A stretch of 64,000 nucleotides of DNA from UBA12018 sp051656605 (lineage in GTDB: Bacteria; Bacteroidota; Bacteroidia; Bacteroidales; CAMTPD01): the NCBI GenBank assembly GCA_051656605.1, contig JBOGCF010000007.1, positions 1 to 64,000 on the forward strand, read 5' to 3'. This document shows, piece after piece, positions 42,485 to 51,584 of the stretch. A program made the position numbers and the translations under genes. The notes beneath the pieces are model-generated. The model ran no database searches, was not told the DNA's origin, and saw nothing but the letters and a program-made list of their open reading frames with translations. Within the stretch, counting starts at the first letter, position 1. Each line of letters starts with the position of its first letter.

Positions 42485-45400
42485 ATGAACAAATCGAGAT
42501 TTCTAAGAAGTTCGTACGCACAACTCTTAATTTCTAATCGAAAAGAAATATTGTGCTTTTCTTCTATTGTGTTACTATCTACCAGTCCCTCGGCCTTCGC
42601 CTTGGAAACAGATCATTTAAAACCAACAAGTCTAGAGCAGACACAGCGACAGAAACAAACCATTAAAGGAAATGTCAAAGACTCAAATGGGGAGCCTGTA
42701 ATCGGAGCCAATGTGAAGGCCTTAGGAACAACTGATGGTACAATTACCGATTTTGAAGGGAATTTTGAGATTCAAACTACACCTGGCACCACACTTCAGG
42801 TTTCATATATTGGATATCAATCACAAAATGTAACTGCTCAAGCAGGCAGACCTCTAATCGTTGTCTTAGTTGAAGATACCGAAAATCTGGACGAAGTTGT
42901 TGTCGTTGGATATGGAACACAACGAAAGTCTGACGTCACAGGTTCAATCTCGGTAGCCACAGCAGAAGATATTTTAAAAACTCCGGCATTCAATGCGCTT
43001 GACGGATTGAAAGGTAAAGCTGCAGGCGTTAACATCTTTACAAATTCCGGACAACCCGGCGGAAATACCCGTGTAATTATTCGTGGTATCGGAACTATTA
43101 ATTCATCATCAAACCCTTTATATGTTGTTGATGGAGTGGTAATGGAAGAGTTTCAATATTTAAACCCTAATGATATTGAACGAATGGAAGTGCTAAAAGA
43201 TGCATCATCAACTGCTATTTATGGTGCTCGTGGTGCTAATGGTGTAATCCTCGTAACAACTAAACGTGGAAATAAAAAAGAAGGATCGACTGTTTCATAC
43301 AATGGATATGTAAGTCTATCGCATAGGGCAAGCTCAATGGATGTAATGGATTCGAATCAGTTTATGCAAGCCATGCGTACAAGTTACCAAAATGCAAATA
43401 CCTATTACGGAAAACAGGCTGAGTTACTCCTTAATGACAGAAATTTATTTGACGCAGATGGTAACCCGCTATACAATACAAACTGGCAAGATGAAGCAAC
43501 ACGTACTGCTTTCTCTCAAAACCATCAACTCAATATTCTTCACGGCGGAAAAAACACATCCATGGGTGCATTTTTGAATTTCACGGACGAACAGGGCATT
43601 ATGCTTAACTCTTGGATGAAGCGTATTAATGCTAAAATGGCTTTTGATGCAAAACCGATGAAGTGGCTTTCTACTGGAGTCAATGTGTTAGTCAACCATA
43701 CATGGGCTAATGAGGCTGAAGAAACAGGTGGAGGACAAGTAGCTCGTCGTACAATGATTGAAATGCCACCTATTTTTCCTGTGAAATTTCCAGATGGAGC
43801 ATGGTCTAATTCCTTCTCTTCTTCTGATGAATTTGGGTTTGAAGCAATGGCAAATCCTGTTCACATCCTTGAAACACAAAAACGCAATCGATACAGAACT
43901 CAAATTTTTGGTAATGCAGCATTAACTTTTCATATACTCCCATCTCTTGAGCTAAGAACTCAGATCGGTGTAGATGGACACTTAAACACTACTAAAGAAT
44001 ATAGCCCTAAAGATTTAATAAATATATCGGCTCCTAATGGAAGGGCATATATCAGTAATAATGATTGGCTTTATTGGCAAGAAGAAACATTTTTAACTTA
44101 CAATAATGTATTCGGTAAACATCGACTCAATGGTGTATTAGGGATGTCTTGGCAAGCCCGTACATCTACAGGAAACAGTACACAAAGTGAAGGTTTTCCT
44201 GATGACTTTTTCGGATATGACAATATTGGAGCGGGAACCTCTCCTTCCGCACCAAGCTCATGGTATGATAAATGGGCAATGAACTCATATTTTCTCAGAG
44301 CTGGCTACACTTATAATGATCGATATATGGCAACTGTGACTGCTCGTGTTGATGGATCGTCAAAATTTGGAAAGAACAACAAATATGCGTTCTTCCCATC
44401 GGTAGGGTTAGGTTGGATCATTTCTAACGAATCATTTATGAAAGACGCAACTTGGCTAGATCAATTAAAATTACATACGAGTTACGGCGTTACAGGTAAT
44501 AGTGAGATTGGTGTATATAGATCTTTGGCAACTATTGCATCTGGCACGATCTTGCAAAATGGAAATCGTCAGCCAAGTAGTTATGTTACACGCTTACCAA
44601 ATCCAGATTTAAAATGGGAAAAAACCGAACAGTTTGATGTCGGCTTTAATATAAGTATGTTCGCTAATCGGGTAAGCTTTGAAACATCTTACTATCATAA
44701 ACTAACTAAAGATTTATTACTTGACCGTCCGGTTCCACATAGCACCGGATTCTCATCTGTAATTGATAACATCGGTAGTGTAAAAAATCAGGGTCTTGAG
44801 TTTATGCTTAATACTGTCAATGTACAAACAAAAGATTTTAGATGGAGTTCTACAATCAATCTAAACTGGAACAAAAATGAGGTTGTAAAACTCGGAGCCA
44901 ATAACGAAGACATTGAGCCAGGACCATGGTGGGTTTCCGGAAGTCAGATTCGCTTATCTGTAGGCCAACCTCTAAGCTCGTTTTATGGATATGAACGTTT
45001 GGGTATTTGGGGTGAAGATGAGGCTGATGAAGCTGCTAAAGTTGGAGCCAAACCTGGAGAAGCCAAACGATCTAAAGACAAGAAGTTCTTAGGCAAAGGT
45101 CTTCCGGATGTAACTGGGAGCTTCTCTAATAAATTCTCATATAAAAACTTCGATTTTACATTTGATTTGCAATATGCATGGGGTGTGGATATTTTACAAC
45201 AATACATGCACTCTGTAGAGGATCGTTTTGGATATTCTAATGGCTTAAGCACAATATTGACTGATGCTTGGTCTCCTCAAAATCCAAATACAATGATACA
45301 GGCTATTCGTAATGCTCCGCTCACAGGACAAAGTTCGGAACTTGATTCTCATTGGGTCTGTGATGGATCGTACCTACGAGCTAATTTAATCCAATTAGGA

Positions 45401-45616
45401 TATACATTTGATCGTGTTACTTTGGATAAAATAAAGTTAGATGCCCTTCGTATTTACTTTAGCGTTAATAATGCTTTTGTAATCCATTCAAAAGATTTTA
45501 AAGGGTTTGATCCGGAAGGTAGTTCGTATGGCGGCGATCAGTGGGGGCAAAATATGTTTTTCTTCCAGTATCCTAAACCTCGAACCTTTACCTTGGGCTT
45601 GAATATTACGTTCTAA
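42485..45616 (+). CDS. SusC/RagA family TonB-dependent outer-membrane transporter
   Basis: A 1043-residue transporter. The signal peptide ends near S-A-F-A. The carboxypeptidase-regulatory-like domain begins at about residue 58 (I-K-G-N-V-K-D-S-N-G-E-P-V-I-G-A-N). The TonB-box-like segment L-D-E-V-V-V-V-G-Y-G-T-Q is followed by the plug with I-R-G-I-G-T-I and G-A-R-G-A-N-G-V-I-L-V-T-T-K. The barrel ends F-T-L-G-L-N-I-T-F. No STN domain is seen. It is the first gene of a small PUL with SusD and an M60 peptidase, so glycoprotein- or mucin-derived glycans are the likely cargo. Confidence 0.96.
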   Translation: MNKSRFLRSSYAQLLISNRKEILCFSSIVLLSTSPSAFALETDHLKPTSLEQTQRQKQTIKGNVKDSNGEPVIGANVKALGTTDGTITDFEGNFEIQTTPGTTLQVSYIGYQSQNVTAQAGRPLIVVLVEDTENLDEVVVVGYGTQRKSDVTGSISVATAEDILKTPAFNALDGLKGKAAGVNIFTNSGQPGGNTRVIIRGIGTINSSSNPLYVVDGVVMEEFQYLNPNDIERMEVLKDASSTAIYGARGANGVILVTTKRGNKKEGSTVSYNGYVSLSHRASSMDVMDSNQFMQAMRTSYQNANTYYGKQAELLLNDRNLFDADGNPLYNTNWQDEATRTAFSQNHQLNILHGGKNTSMGAFLNFTDEQGIMLNSWMKRINAKMAFDAKPMKWLSTGVNVLVNHTWANEAEETGGGQVARRTMIEMPPIFPVKFPDGAWSNSFSSSDEFGFEAMANPVHILETQKRNRYRTQIFGNAALTFHILPSLELRTQIGVDGHLNTTKEYSPKDLINISAPNGRAYISNNDWLYWQEETFLTYNNVFGKHRLNGVLGMSWQARTSTGNSTQSEGFPDDFFGYDNIGAGTSPSAPSSWYDKWAMNSYFLRAGYTYNDRYMATVTARVDGSSKFGKNNKYAFFPSVGLGWIISNESFMKDATWLDQLKLHTSYGVTGNSEIGVYRSLATIASGTILQNGNRQPSSYVTRLPNPDLKWEKTEQFDVGFNISMFANRVSFETSYYHKLTKDLLLDRPVPHSTGFSSVIDNIGSVKNQGLEFMLNTVNVQTKDFRWSSTINLNWNKNEVVKLGANNEDIEPGPWWVSGSQIRLSVGQPLSSFYGYERLGIWGEDEADEAAKVGAKPGEAKRSKDKKFLGKGLPDVTGSFSNKFSYKNFDFTFDLQYAWGVDILQQYMHSVEDRFGYSNGLSTILTDAWSPQNPNTMIQAIRNAPLTGQSSELDSHWVCDGSYLRANLIQLGYTFDRVTLDKIKLDALRIYFSVNNAFVIHSKDFKGFDPEGSSYGGDQWGQNMFFFQYPKPRTFTLGLNITF

Positions 45617-45633
45617 TTCTTAATTTGATTCTT

Positions 45634-47226
45634 ATGAAACTACATACTTTTTTCAAATATACCGGACTAGTTCTTCTTACTAGTTTTGTCTCATGTAATG
45701 ATTTCCTAGAGGAAAAACCTAAAAGCGAAATGAACACTGACCAGTTTTTCACATCTGCTCAACATGCATATAGCGCCGTAAACTCATTATATCGTACAGG
45801 TGTTCCTGAATTCTACAACTCGGGGAGTGCATACATGGGACCTACAATTATGCTGGATGGATATTTATCAGGCTTTTTCGATAATGAATATAAAGGACAA
45901 GAAGTTGTTATATTGTATTGCCAGAATCTGAATATTACACCACAAAACTCTGCAGGTGTAATGGATGGTGTTTGGGATTTATGCTACAGAGCTATCTCGA
46001 GAGCGAACTTTGCGATAAAAAATATTGGAAAAACTCCAGGTTTAACTGAAACAGAGAAGAATCAGTTATTAGCAACTGCTCGATTCTTTAGGGCAATGAA
46101 CTACTTCCATCTCGTTAAGTTTTTTGGTGATGTACCATTGATCACAGAGCCCTATGAATCGTTAAATAATTTATATGTTGCACGTGAATCTTCTTCAAAT
46201 ATCTATAAATTAATTATAGAGGATCTAACATTCGCCATCAATAATGGAGAGCTAAAAGAAGAAGCTTTCACTAAAAATGGCTTCAAAATTTCTAAAGGAA
46301 CTGCTCAAACGTTACTTGCCAACGTATACTTAAACTTGAGTGGCTATCCTTTGCTAGAAGATAATTATGCTAATGCAGCAGCACTTGCTCGAGAGGTTAT
46401 TAAAAGTGGTAAATATGCAATGATAGTAAATGGAAACACTCCCGAAACAAGTGCCTATAATGGGATTAGGACTATAGACGACTCTAATGAGTACATCTAT
46501 TCGATTGAATATGATGCTACAATAGCGAGTGCAGGTTGGAGACCGACATATTGCTTTCCAAATAAAGCTGCAACATGGGGTATATTTAAGTATTCAATTA
46601 CATGTAATGCATACCGACCTGTTGATGAGTTTCTGAATATATATGATCCGAAATCAGATCTGCGTGTTCAAAATAAGCAATTTTTCCATACGTCTTTCTC
46701 TTATACAAAAAATGATAAAGAAATAACTGAGACATTCGCTCCATCACCTTATCTTTGGTACAACGAAGAGGCAATGCTTGAAACGGGAAGATCGGGCAAA
46801 GATGTTGCTGTTTATCGATACCCTGAAGTTTTATTAATTGCAGCCGAAGCTATAGCTAAAACAGAAGGTGTAACAACCGAAGCTGTTGATTATTTAGCCC
46901 AAGTAAAAGCACGAGCTTCGCTTGTAAAATCGAAAGAAGAGATTGCAAATACATTAATGACCTTAAATCCTCAAAATTTTATAGAGGAAGTCTGGAGTGA
47001 ACGACTACGCGAGTTTCCATTAGAGAATAAGATCTGGTGGGATATCCAACGTACACGCAAATACCCTAGTACAAATGCAAATAATAAAGGCTTTGTATCT
47101 TTTATTGACGTTATTGGTGCTAAAAATCCATGGGGCAGCACTTATAGTGAAACAAATTTGTTATGGCCTATTTCTGATAACGAAATGCAACGTAATCCAA
47201 ATCTAGTGCAAAACGAGGGATATTAA
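45634..47226 (+). CDS. SusD/RagB family nutrient-binding lipoprotein
   Basis: 530 residues from the ATG at 45634 (a TTG three codons upstream is in frame), with lipobox F-V-S-C. SusD features are C-N-D-F-L-E-E-K-P at the mature start, A-R-F-F-R-A-M-N-Y-F-H-L-V-K-F-F-G-D-V-P in the TPR-like core, and Y-R-Y-P-E-V-L-L-I-A-A-E-A-I-A. The end N-E-M-Q-R-N-P-N-L-V-Q-N-E-G-Y is also typical. It lies 17 bp after its SusC gene. Confidence 0.95.
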   Translation: MKLHTFFKYTGLVLLTSFVSCNDFLEEKPKSEMNTDQFFTSAQHAYSAVNSLYRTGVPEFYNSGSAYMGPTIMLDGYLSGFFDNEYKGQEVVILYCQNLNITPQNSAGVMDGVWDLCYRAISRANFAIKNIGKTPGLTETEKNQLLATARFFRAMNYFHLVKFFGDVPLITEPYESLNNLYVARESSSNIYKLIIEDLTFAINNGELKEEAFTKNGFKISKGTAQTLLANVYLNLSGYPLLEDNYANAAALAREVIKSGKYAMIVNGNTPETSAYNGIRTIDDSNEYIYSIEYDATIASAGWRPTYCFPNKAATWGIFKYSITCNAYRPVDEFLNIYDPKSDLRVQNKQFFHTSFSYTKNDKEITETFAPSPYLWYNEEAMLETGRSGKDVAVYRYPEVLLIAAEAIAKTEGVTTEAVDYLAQVKARASLVKSKEEIANTLMTLNPQNFIEEVWSERLREFPLENKIWWDIQRTRKYPSTNANNKGFVSFIDVIGAKNPWGSTYSETNLLWPISDNEMQRNPNLVQNEGY

Positions 47227-47249
47227 TCATATATTATAGAGATACAATG

Positions 47250-47297
47250 AGGCAATAAAACAGTCATTAAGCAATTGATGATCTGTTTTATTGCCTT
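47250..47297 (+). terminator. Rho-independent terminator after susD
   Basis: Perfect 14-bp arms AGGCAATAAAACAG / CTGTTTTATTGCCT. It separates SusC-SusD from the M60 gene. Confidence 0.8.
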
Positions 47298-47340
47298 TGC
47301 TATTTGTAACCATTAATCTATTACAACACAAAACATTATT

Positions 47341-47348
47341 TACATTTG
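47341..47348 (+). promoter_or_regulatory. -7 element (TACATTTG) for the M60 gene
   Basis: Exact TAnnTTTG match located after the terminator. It implies independent transcription of the peptidase gene. Confidence 0.5.
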
Positions 47349-47441
47349 TATATTATAAATAATTTATAGATATTTACAGCGACCGCCTTAGTTATGGATT
47401 TTTTAGAAACCTTACTATTTAAAACCTAAATGTTTAGATTT

Positions 47442-50183
47442 ATGAAAAAATTAAACACGCTGTTGACCTTCGTATTGACTGCGATCTGTATTTTCACCGC
47501 TTGCTCTGATGATGAAACCAAAGCTCCTCCGTTTCTGGAGATTTCGAAAGAGAGTGTTAACTTTAGACAAACTGCCAATGTCTCTGAATTGGAATTTAAG
47601 ACCAATGCTGAAACTGTAGAGGCTATAGTTGGACAAGCTGGAAGCGGCTGGTGTGATGTCTCTGTTTTACATAATGCAGACACAAAGTTATTGAAAATAT
47701 CTGTTAACGAAAACTCTGAAATTGACTTACGAAGCACTGTGGTCGACATCAATGCCGGTGGGATAAAGAAATCTGTTGCCGTTTGTCAAATGGGACAACG
47801 TCCTACAATTCTTATCTCAAATAAAAATTTTACACTTTCGCACAGAGACACAACAATCACACTAGAGGTTGTAAGTAATTGTGATTTTGAGATTGAGCAC
47901 AATGCTGAATGGATCAATAAAACTGAGCTAACCAAAAGTATGGATAGCACTATGCACTCGTTTAAGATCGATCGACATCCTGGCACAGAAATCAGAAGCC
48001 AAGAGATTATTTTTAGAGAGAAACACGATGATGCTGAAGCAAAAGTGTATATCGAGCAACAAAATCAGGAGGACTATACGGGAGGAGATCCTTCAACTAT
48101 TACAAGCGATATAATGCTAACTGTAGCACGTTCTCGAACTAGTTCGTTCCAAAACGGAGAGGGTATCGATAAATCACATGACGGAGACAAGGAGACTATT
48201 TACCACTCATCATGGAATAATGCCGTAACAAACTACTTCCCTATTACACTCGAGTATGACTTTGATAACGAACCCTCTATTGATTATCTAATCTATTATC
48301 CAAGACAATCTGGTAGTAATGGAAACTTTAAAGAAGTAGAAATTTGGATTGCTACTGAAGAAAATCCGACTTTTATAAAAGCTCTAGACCACGACTTTAG
48401 AGGGGTTGGAACAGCTGCTAAAATTGAATTGGGACAAAGTTACGTAAAACCGACATCTGTTAAGTTTATCATAAAATCAGGTGCAGGTGATAATGTTGGC
48501 TTTGCAGCCTGTAGTGAAATGGAGTTCTATCGTAAAAATCCAGATGCATTTGATCCTCTTACTATCTTTACAGATGAAGTGTGTACTGAGCTACGCACTG
48601 AAGTTACGCAAGAGATGATTGATACAATATCTGCTCCGTATTTTAAGACAATGGCTCAGTATATGTTTGATGATAGATATCCAAGAGATTTTCGCATTGC
48701 TAATTATAAAGCATATCGTCATCCGGATATTATGGCAAAAGTAAATAAAACAAGTCCATATAGCCTACGTGATAATCCTACTGGTATACACTTTAAAGCT
48801 GGTGAAGAAGTTGTAATTATGATGGGAGATACTCATGGAGCAACAGTTAGCCTGCAAGTACAGAATCTTGCTGAAGGATATGGTGGTAATAATTATCCTC
48901 TTAGCAAAGGTTTGAATAAATTTACTATCACAAACGAGGGATTAGGATATATCATGTATTTTTCAGATACCGAACAAGAAGAACCTGTAAAGATCCATAT
49001 TGCAAGTGGAACGGTACAAGGGTTTTACGATCCGGAGAAACACGATCTTGCCAAATGGAATCAAATACTGAATAATGCTACTCAGCCTTATATAGATGTA
49101 CTCGGCAAGTTCTCTCATTTGACTTATCCTGTAGAAAGCTTCAAAAACTATTGTTCTGATATCAATAGATTGATCCAAGTTTATGACTCAATTGTATATA
49201 TAGAGCATCAATTAATGGGTCTATATAAATATGACAAGCTATTTGATAATCGTATGTATTTTCACGTAGTTTATGGCGACTCATATATGTACGCGACATC
49301 GTATCGTACGGCGTATCATGAAGGAACTCTCAGCGAACTGTGTGACCCTAACAAGTTGCGCACAAGCAGCATTTGGGGACCGGCACATGAGGTTGGCCAT
49401 TGTAATCAAACACGACCAGGTCTAAAATGGCCAGGAATGACAGAGGTAACTAATAATATTCACTCATTAAACGTTCAGTCAGCTTTCGGAAATTTAACCC
49501 GTCTTCAAGCAGAAGATTTAGGAGGAACACATCCAAATCGTTATCAATTGGGTTTTACAGGTATTATTGCGGCTAAACTTCCTCATAATAAACATGGTGA
49601 TGTTTTTTGTAAGTTGATACCTTTCTGGCAGCTGCAACTATATTCGAAACATATAAAAAATATGCCTGATTTTTATGCTGATCTACATGAAATGGTAAGA
49701 ACAAATCCAGATATAAATCAAGGTGGTGCTAACCAATTGCAGTTTGTTCGTTGGACTTGTGATCTAATTGGTGAAGATTTGACAGAATTTTTCGAAGCTT
49801 GGGGCTTCTTAACTCCTGTTGACTTTGAAATAGATGATTATGGAAAAAGTCGATTTACTGTAACCGAATCTCAAATTTCGGAAACAAAAAATTATATTGC
49901 ATCAAAAGGCTATCCAAGACCAAATCGTATTGTACAATACATGCATGATGATGCATTGCAAGCATACATGAGTGGAGCCAATATCGGAACGGGAACCGCA
50001 TCGAAGAATGGACGTACCATTACTATGACAAACTGGAGTAATGTCGCTGTATATGAAATATACAGTGGAGATGAAATGAAAATGATTTCGCACTTCAACT
50101 CTTTTACATTGCCTCAAGACTATGCAAATCTACGCATCGTAGCTGTTGGTGTGGCCGGTGATAAAATGAACGTAGCTCTGTAA
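47442..50183 (+). CDS. M60-family (enhancin-like) peptidase with BACON and F5/8-type domains
   Basis: A surface lipoprotein of about 913 residues (lipobox F-T-A-C; the alternative ATG at 47430 adds four residues). Two BACON-like Ig domains lie at roughly 30-205. A discoidin/F5-8 type C carbohydrate-binding domain follows (about 215-365, with S-H-D-G-D-K-E-T-I-Y-H-S). Then comes the M60 catalytic region with the zinc motif H-E-V-G-H at about 648-652 and a downstream Glu in P-G-M-T-E-V. M60 proteases cut O-glycosylated mucins, and BT4244 of B. thetaiotaomicron has the same domain types. Together with the adjacent SusC/SusD this suggests a host-mucin PUL. Confidence 0.9.
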   Translation: MKKLNTLLTFVLTAICIFTACSDDETKAPPFLEISKESVNFRQTANVSELEFKTNAETVEAIVGQAGSGWCDVSVLHNADTKLLKISVNENSEIDLRSTVVDINAGGIKKSVAVCQMGQRPTILISNKNFTLSHRDTTITLEVVSNCDFEIEHNAEWINKTELTKSMDSTMHSFKIDRHPGTEIRSQEIIFREKHDDAEAKVYIEQQNQEDYTGGDPSTITSDIMLTVARSRTSSFQNGEGIDKSHDGDKETIYHSSWNNAVTNYFPITLEYDFDNEPSIDYLIYYPRQSGSNGNFKEVEIWIATEENPTFIKALDHDFRGVGTAAKIELGQSYVKPTSVKFIIKSGAGDNVGFAACSEMEFYRKNPDAFDPLTIFTDEVCTELRTEVTQEMIDTISAPYFKTMAQYMFDDRYPRDFRIANYKAYRHPDIMAKVNKTSPYSLRDNPTGIHFKAGEEVVIMMGDTHGATVSLQVQNLAEGYGGNNYPLSKGLNKFTITNEGLGYIMYFSDTEQEEPVKIHIASGTVQGFYDPEKHDLAKWNQILNNATQPYIDVLGKFSHLTYPVESFKNYCSDINRLIQVYDSIVYIEHQLMGLYKYDKLFDNRMYFHVVYGDSYMYATSYRTAYHEGTLSELCDPNKLRTSSIWGPAHEVGHCNQTRPGLKWPGMTEVTNNIHSLNVQSAFGNLTRLQAEDLGGTHPNRYQLGFTGIIAAKLPHNKHGDVFCKLIPFWQLQLYSKHIKNMPDFYADLHEMVRTNPDINQGGANQLQFVRWTCDLIGEDLTEFFEAWGFLTPVDFEIDDYGKSRFTVTESQISETKNYIASKGYPRPNRIVQYMHDDALQAYMSGANIGTGTASKNGRTITMTNWSNVAVYEIYSGDEMKMISHFNSFTLPQDYANLRIVAVGVAGDKMNVAL

Positions 50184-50223
50184 TAATACACATGAAATAA
50201 CCAAGGTGGTCCTTATTTTTTTA

Positions 50224-50266
50224 GACAGCTACTCTTTTATTTTTTGATAGCAAAAGAGTAGCTGTT
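50224..50266 (+). terminator. Rho-independent terminator
   Basis: Perfect stem ACAGCTACTCTTTT / AAAAGAGTAGCTGT after the M60 gene. Confidence 0.8.
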
Positions 50267-50283
50267 AGCTTTTAATAATAGAA

Positions 50284-50315
50284 TAGCCCCGACCTTCTAC
50301 GAAGATCGGGGCTAC
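50284..50315. terminator. Bidirectional terminator before ridA
   Basis: Stem TAGCCCCGA / TCGGGGCTA between the convergent M60 and ridA genes. On the minus strand it ends the ridA transcript. Confidence 0.8.
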
Positions 50316-50335
50316 TTGTTTGATATTTTTCTTGA

Positions 50336-50719
50336 TTATGCTTCTTTGATTGCAATAACCTCAATTTCTACAAGACCATTTTTTGGTAATGTTTTTACTG
50401 CTACTGCAGAACGTGCAGGAAAAGTTCCTTCAAATTTAGAAGCATAAACTTCGTTCATTTCTGCAAATGTAGCCATATCAGCTAGAAATACTGTTGTTTT
50501 AACTACATCGTTGATTGAGAAACCTGCTTCTGAAAGGATAGCATTGATATTAACAAAAGCTTGCTCCGTTTGCTCTTTTACTCCACCTGCAACAAAATCA
50601 CCGGTAGCCGGATCAATACCTAATTGTCCTGATGCAAATAAAGTGTTACCAACTTGTACTGCTTGGCTGTATGGTCCAATAGCAGCAGGAGCCTGAGTTG
50701 TAGAAATTGTCTTTCTCAT
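50336..50719 (-). CDS. ridA: RidA family enamine/imine deaminase
   Basis: A 127-residue cytoplasmic trimer-forming protein that hydrolyses reactive 2-aminoacrylate-type enamines made by PLP enzymes. Family motifs are present: A-P-A-A-I-G-P-Y-S-Q-A-V, F-A-S-G-Q-L-G-I-D-P, and the catalytic Arg in P-A-R-S-A-V-A-V, with P-K-N-G-L-V-E-I-E near the C-terminus. It lies 35 bp after rlmB on the same strand and is the last gene of the housekeeping run. Confidence 0.95.
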   Translation of the reverse strand: MRKTISTTQAPAAIGPYSQAVQVGNTLFASGQLGIDPATGDFVAGGVKEQTEQAFVNINAILSEAGFSINDVVKTTVFLADMATFAEMNEVYASKFEGTFPARSAVAVKTLPKNGLVEIEVIAIKEA

Positions 50720-50754
50720 CGTGTTTAGTGTTTTTATAGTGTTTGAAATATCGA

Positions 50755-51501
50755 TTATTTATTTTCAAGCATACGCTGACGTACTACTTCGTAGATCAAA
50801 ATAGATGATGCTACCGATACGTTTAGTGAACCAATTGTTCCGAATTGAGGAATTGTTACAATTTTATCGCAAATACGGATGTTTTCCATCGATACACCTG
50901 TGTCTTCAGCACCCATTACAATAGCAATAGGTCCTTGCATACTTGCTTCAGTATATAGCTCTGCTCCTTTTTCGCTTGCAGCTACTACTGTAAAACCACA
51001 ATCTTTCAAAAAGCGAATCGATTGATTGATACTTTTTTCTTTACATACTGGCAATACATGTAATGCTCCGGCTGAAGTTTTTACAGCGTCAGCATTTACA
51101 GATACACTTCCTTTCGAAGGGATTACGATTGCATCTACTCCAGCACACTCACATGTACGAGCAATTGCTCCAAAGTTACGAACATCAGTGATCCCATCTA
51201 ATAATACAATGAATGGATCTTTACCTTGCTCGTATACAAATGGTACGATATCTTCTAGTCTTTGGTATGTAACAGCCGATACAAACGCAATTACACCTTG
51301 GTGATTTTTACGTGTGATACAGTCTAGTCTTTCTTGTGGTACACGTTGTACCTGGATCTCACGACCTCTTAATACTTCGAATAGTTCTTTAGATAGATCG
51401 CCTTGTAATTCACGTTTTACAAGGATTTTATCAATTTCTTTATCTGCTTGAACAGCTTCGATTACGGCACGAATACCGAAAATTATTTCGTTTTCTTTCA
51501 T
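50755..51501 (-). CDS. rlmB: 23S rRNA 2'-O-methyltransferase, TrmH/SpoU family (RlmB-like)
   Basis: A 248-residue knotted (SPOUT) methyltransferase for ribose methylation, probably of G2251 in 23S rRNA. An N-terminal substrate-binding domain (I-I-F-G-I-R-A-V-I-E-A) is followed by the catalytic core: D-G-I-T-D-V-R-N-F-G-A-I-A-R-T, I-V-M-G-A-E-D-T-G-V, and I-P-Q-F-G-T-I-G-S-L-N-V-S-V-A. The ATG at 51501 was preferred over a TTG eight codons upstream. It lies downstream of recN. Confidence 0.92.
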   Translation of the reverse strand: MKENEIIFGIRAVIEAVQADKEIDKILVKRELQGDLSKELFEVLRGREIQVQRVPQERLDCITRKNHQGVIAFVSAVTYQRLEDIVPFVYEQGKDPFIVLLDGITDVRNFGAIARTCECAGVDAIVIPSKGSVSVNADAVKTSAGALHVLPVCKEKSINQSIRFLKDCGFTVVAASEKGAELYTEASMQGPIAIVMGAEDTGVSMENIRICDKIVTIPQFGTIGSLNVSVASSILIYEVVRQRMLENK

Positions 51502-51584
51502 ATACTTGTTTGAATATGGGTACAAAAATAGTAATTCGCGAGCAGATCCACAAAGATACTACCACGAAGGATGAATCCGTTAAG

